A DNA stretch of 64,000 nucleotides from Liminaster sp017519885. GTDB taxonomy: Bacteria; Bacteroidota; Bacteroidia; Bacteroidales; UBA3663. Each line of letters starts with the position of its first letter. Within the stretch, counting starts at the first letter, position 1. Shown here in pieces: positions 60,877 through 64,000 of the stretch. The translations under genes were made by a program, and so were the position numbers. The notes under the pieces are model-generated. The model was not told where the DNA came from. It made no database searches and was given only the letters and a program-made list of their open reading frames with translations. The stretch is taken from NCBI GenBank assembly GCA_017519885.1, contig JAFWRO010000060.1, forward strand, positions 1-64,000, read 5' to 3'.

Positions 60877-60905
60877 TCCAATTATTAATTGTCAATTATT
60901 AATTG
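60877..60905. repeat. AATTATTAATTG direct repeat in the SusD-DUF4960 gap
   Basis: CAATTATTAATTGT occurs twice in tandem within the 41-bp gap. It is the same unit type as the AT-rich array at 20252-20333. Confidence 0.5.
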
Positions 60906-60915
60906 TAACAAGAAT

Positions 60916-62307
60916 ATGAAAATCCAACATTATATCATCTGCCTCTGCACATTCCTTGCCCTTGGATTCGTCTCCTGTTCCGAGGACAACACGGGCAGCA
61001 TCGACGTCAGCGGTTCTTGCCTCGTTGAGCAGTTCCAGCTCAATGGTCAGTATGAAGGCATCATCAACACCGAGAAGCGCCTTGTCAAGGTAAAGGTGCC
61101 CGAGACCTTCGACCGCAAGAGCGATATGGAGATCACAGCCCTTCGCATTTCCGAAGGTGCACAATCCAACCTCAAGGTGGGTGACCACCTCAACTTCGAC
61201 GGCGACCGTTCGCTGCACATCATGAATGGCGACCTCGTGATGGATTATCAGATTGCTGTTCGCAACGACGAAGCCCTCCTCACCCTCTTCATCCTCGAAG
61301 GCGTGAAGGGTGCCATCAACCAGCAGGACAAGACTGTCACCGTAAGTGTCATGGCCAACAGCGGCATCGACCTCACCAATGCCACCTTCGAAGTGGAGTG
61401 CAGCGAGGATGCTACCTGCTCGCCAGCCAGCGGAACCAAGGGTAACTTCACCGAGCCCTTCCAGCTCACGCTCAACGACAACACGGCCACCAACGTCTAT
61501 ACCGTCTATGTAACCCTCATCGACGAACCCGTGGCACTCTTCGTAGGCGAAGCTGAGAACATCGAGCTCCTAAACGACGAGGAGAAGGCAGCAGCCAAGT
61601 GGCTCACCGGCAACATCACAAGCGCAGCTTATGCTTCGTGGAGTGACGTGGCAAGCGGCAACATCTCACTCAACAAGTGCAAGCTCATCTTCTACCACCG
61701 TCATTGCCCATCGTTCGGCAACTACAACGGCTTTGCCGAGGCTGAGACAGGTGCCATGACTGCACTTGCACGCATGAAGGAATTCTGGCAGAATGGCGGC
61801 GCATTCGTACTGGGTCGTTCGGCTGTCAACTATGCTATCGCTCTTGGTGCAATGCCAGAGGACGCTTATCCAAACAACGTTTGGGGCGGCGGTGGCGGCG
61901 AAGGCTCCGACCTCATGGGCGACGATCCTTGGCACTTCTATGCCTACGACATCACGCATCCATTGTGGAATGGCCTCAAGACCTATCCAGGAGCTCCCGA
62001 CAATGCCGTTTACACGCTCGATAAGGACTACACCATCTGCAACACTACCTCGCAGTATGGCTTCTGGGATACCTATGGCGGCGGCAAGGATGCCTTCGAG
62101 GCAAAGACCGGCGGTCGTGCCCTCGGTGGCGACAACAGCGTCTCCTCTTGGGAACTCAAGGGTGCCAGCGGCGAATTTGGCCATGGCGGCGTCATCTGCT
62201 TCGGTTCAGGTCTCTTCGACTGGAACTCGCCAACACCATACACGTCCAACTACCACGACAACATGGGTAAGATCATGCTCAATGCTTTTGATTATTTAAC
62301 CAAGTAA
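60916..62307 (+). CDS. DUF4960 levan-binding-type surface lipoprotein, 463 aa
   Basis: Lipobox VSC (LALGFVSCSE, about residue 20). An N-terminal part with two immunoglobulin-like sandwiches (QFQLNGQYEGIINTEKRLV; VKGAINQQDKTVTVSVMANSG) is followed by a DUF4960 domain (about 215-463: AAAKWLTGN, KLIFYHRHCP, ALARMKEFWQNGGAFVLGR, MGDDPWHFYAYDITHPLWNG, SSWELKGASGEFGHGG). In the B. thetaiotaomicron levan locus the protein in this position (BT1761) binds levan at the surface. The ATG at 60916 gives the lipoprotein signal; an upstream TTG in the AT-rich repeat is rejected. Confidence 0.85.
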   Translation: MKIQHYIICLCTFLALGFVSCSEDNTGSIDVSGSCLVEQFQLNGQYEGIINTEKRLVKVKVPETFDRKSDMEITALRISEGAQSNLKVGDHLNFDGDRSLHIMNGDLVMDYQIAVRNDEALLTLFILEGVKGAINQQDKTVTVSVMANSGIDLTNATFEVECSEDATCSPASGTKGNFTEPFQLTLNDNTATNVYTVYVTLIDEPVALFVGEAENIELLNDEEKAAAKWLTGNITSAAYASWSDVASGNISLNKCKLIFYHRHCPSFGNYNGFAEAETGAMTALARMKEFWQNGGAFVLGRSAVNYAIALGAMPEDAYPNNVWGGGGGEGSDLMGDDPWHFYAYDITHPLWNGLKTYPGAPDNAVYTLDKDYTICNTTSQYGFWDTYGGGKDAFEAKTGGRALGGDNSVSSWELKGASGEFGHGGVICFGSGLFDWNSPTPYTSNYHDNMGKIMLNAFDYLTK

Positions 62308-62320
62308 AAACTAAGAAGTT

Positions 62321-63919
62321 ATGAAGACAATGATATATTCATCATTCGCAGTTATTCTTTCAGCATTGATGCTGACGGCTTGCAGTGACGAAAAGTTCGA
62401 TGGCGATCCTGCAAGGGATTGGGAGGGCAGCACTACCTTCTTCGCTCCCACCGACGACGCAGGCTTCAACACCTACTATAAGCCAGCCATCGGACGCGTT
62501 GGCGACCCCATGCCTTTCTTCGACCCAAAGGCAGGCGACTTCAAGGTGCTCTACCTGCAGGAGTTCGACAATAACATGAGCCATCGCTTCCACCCCATCT
62601 GGGCAGTTTCGACTGTCGATGGTGCCAACTATGAGTCCTTGGGCGAAATCCTCCCCTACGGCAGCAACGACTACGCACAGGATGCTGCGCTCGGTACCGG
62701 CTGCTGCTTCTGGAAGGACGGCACCTACTACATCTACTACACCGGCCACAACGGCAACTGCAAGTACCGCGAGGTGGTGATGCGTGCCACATCCACCGAC
62801 TTCAAGACCTGGACGAAGGACGAACTCTGGCAGATCAATGGCCCTCAGTTCGGCTATTCCTCCAACGACTTCCGCGACCCTCAGATCTTCGTTGCCGAAG
62901 ACGGTCTCTTCCACATGGTTATCGCCACCTATCCCGAATGGGGTGGCGACCCATGCTTCGCTGAGTTCAAGTCGAACGACTTGAAGAACTGGGAGCACGT
63001 AGGACGCATCAGGATGATCTGGGACCGTATGCTCGAGTGCCCCGACATCTTCAAGCTGGGCGACTACTGGTACTGCGTATATAGCGAAAGCGTTCGCACA
63101 AGCTGGAGCCGCAAGGTGAAGTACATGGTGGCTCCCACCTACGAGGAGCTGAAGAACTGCTTCAACGATGGTCCTAAATGGCCAGCCGATGGTCACGAGG
63201 GCATCCTCGACACCCGCGCCTTCTATGCCGGCAAGACAGCTTCGAACGGCACCGACCGCTACATCTGGGGTTGGAGTCCATTCCGTTCGGGTGCCGATGT
63301 GCACGAGAAGAACATCAGCGTAGGCGGTGGCGATGGCAACGAGCCCAACTGGTCGGGTACACTGGTTTGCCACAAGCTCATCCAGCACGCCAATGGCATT
63401 CTTACCCTCGGCGCTGTGCCTGCAATGGCTGCAAAGTACAACAACGCTGTGAATGTCAACGTGATGGCTTCCAATGGCTATCAGAACGGCACCCTCTCGG
63501 GCAACGATGCCTACGTGCTCTTCAATCGCCTTGGCACCTGCAACCACATCTCGTTCACCGTAAAGACCTCCAACAACTGGGACAAGTTCGGCGTATCGTT
63601 CGTGCGTGGCACCGATTCGAACAAGTACTACACGATGGTGGTCAATCCTGAGGACGAAAATCACCGCAAGGTTAACTTCGAGCAGGAAGGTCCCGAAGGC
63701 AAGGGCTTTGTCGATGGCATCGACGGATACTGGTTTGAGCGTCCAGCCGACAATACCTATAACATCGACATCTACACCGACAACTCCGTCATTGTGATGT
63801 ACATCAACGATAACTGCTGCTACACACAGCGTATCTATGGCATCCAGAAGAACTGCTGGAGCATCAACAACTACGGTGGCTCGGTAACTGTCAGCGATGT
63901 GAAAGTTAGTCAGCAATAA
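62321..63919 (+). CDS. GH32 fructan hydrolase lipoprotein, endo-levanase-like (BT1760 type), 532 aa
   Basis: Lipobox LTAC (about residue 21). A GH32 five-bladed propeller follows, with the probable nucleophile region GDPMPFFDP (about 61-69), FHPIWAVST, the RDP motif SNDFRDPQIF (about 184) and the acid/base ECPDIF (about 238), then a C-terminal beta-sandwich (about 360-532). The usual WMNDPNG nucleophile motif is replaced by the MPFFDPKAGDF form. That form, the lipoprotein signal and the neighbours point to a surface endo-levanase rather than a periplasmic exo-fructosidase; specificity is inference. Confidence 0.87.
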   Translation: MKTMIYSSFAVILSALMLTACSDEKFDGDPARDWEGSTTFFAPTDDAGFNTYYKPAIGRVGDPMPFFDPKAGDFKVLYLQEFDNNMSHRFHPIWAVSTVDGANYESLGEILPYGSNDYAQDAALGTGCCFWKDGTYYIYYTGHNGNCKYREVVMRATSTDFKTWTKDELWQINGPQFGYSSNDFRDPQIFVAEDGLFHMVIATYPEWGGDPCFAEFKSNDLKNWEHVGRIRMIWDRMLECPDIFKLGDYWYCVYSESVRTSWSRKVKYMVAPTYEELKNCFNDGPKWPADGHEGILDTRAFYAGKTASNGTDRYIWGWSPFRSGADVHEKNISVGGGDGNEPNWSGTLVCHKLIQHANGILTLGAVPAMAAKYNNAVNVNVMASNGYQNGTLSGNDAYVLFNRLGTCNHISFTVKTSNNWDKFGVSFVRGTDSNKYYTMVVNPEDENHRKVNFEQEGPEGKGFVDGIDGYWFERPADNTYNIDIYTDNSVIVMYINDNCCYTQRIYGIQKNCWSINNYGGSVTVSDVKVSQQ

Positions 63920-63934
63920 TTTAAACGTAAAACG

Positions 63935-64000
63935 ATGAAAAAGACTATCTTTTTGGCATTGGCATTTGCCGCAACAGTATGCAATGCCCAAACCGTGCTT
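63935..64000 (+). CDS. start of a secreted protein, cut by the window end
   Basis: ATG at 63935 begins MKKTIFLALAFAATVCNAQ, a signal peptide with probable cleavage after NAQ, followed by TVL at the window edge. It starts 15 bp after the GH32 stop, so it is the next gene of the locus. In comparable loci this would be another GH32 enzyme, but nothing in the 22 visible residues proves that. Confidence 0.75.
   Translation, partial: MKKTIFLALAFAATVCNAQTVL

Noticed and set aside
62360..63991. Antisense frame of 543 codons opposite the GH32 gene
   Set aside because: It mirrors the codon pattern of a clear GH32 gene, has no family motifs and would span the next gene's start; the same holds for long antisense frames at 8933-10081, 11307-12719, 28835-30238 and 59108-60211.

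Overview
The window looks like a chromosome segment from a Bacteroidales species, most likely Prevotellaceae (Prevotella/Segatella-like). The evidence is three SusC/SusD pairs, promoters with the Bacteroidetes -7 box TAnnTTTG (often with TTTG about 19-20 bp upstream) instead of sigma70 boxes, mostly SD-less starts, FAS1 lipoproteins beside SusCD genes, and menaquinone genes. The genus is inference. I saw no tRNA, rRNA, complete insertion sequence or CRISPR array.

Region 1-4.1 kb is accessory in character. It holds a leftward promoter with a possible untranslated RNA, a secreted hypothetical protein, two full paralogues and one truncated copy of an 89-residue membrane protein, a hairpin-rich spacer, and an AAA-ATPase-like/PD-(D/E)XK protein. 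Region 4.2-8.5 kb carries two nitroreductases (one a lipoprotein) around ubiE/menG and menA, then an FKBP isomerase. Region 8.5-24 kb is housekeeping: a TonB-dependent receptor, an NfnAB-like pair, an alpha/beta hydrolase with a patatin/beta-barrel protein, a TRIC-type channel, an unannotated 31-residue membrane peptide with its own promoter and terminator, and a leftward operon (DUF3298, rsmG, MBL hydrolase, DUF4250, proA, DJ-1). Rightward genes follow: TPR protein, HU-CCDC81/SPOR protein, recJ, recQ.

Region 28.5-54 kb is glycan-related: a pullulanase-type lipoprotein, then (after a ten-unit 42-bp repeat array) a secreted pectate-lyase-like protein and two SusC/SusD pairs interleaved with three FAS1 or FAS1-like lipoproteins, closed by a secreted protein with chitobiase-type repeats. 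The only clear promoter is before the lyase gene and the only clear terminator is at 54.14 kb, so this could be one transcription unit of about 23 kb.

Region 54.2-64 kb is a fructan/levan-type locus: SusC, SusD, a DUF4960 levan-binding-like lipoprotein, a GH32 enzyme and the start of another secreted protein. It resembles the Bacteroides thetaiotaomicron BT1754-BT1765 locus. Its regulator is unusual: a periplasmic sugar-binding domain, one membrane helix and an AraC DNA-binding domain, with no kinase or receiver domain between them. A 21-bp tandem array runs directly into its start codon.

Short palindromes with a GCCAA/TTGGC-type core recur in at least eight spacers, with paired base changes in both arms. 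A second spacer type is built from iterated 9-12 bp units folded into inverted repeats. These repeats, the kinase-less regulator and the FAS1-SusCD locus are the most interesting content.
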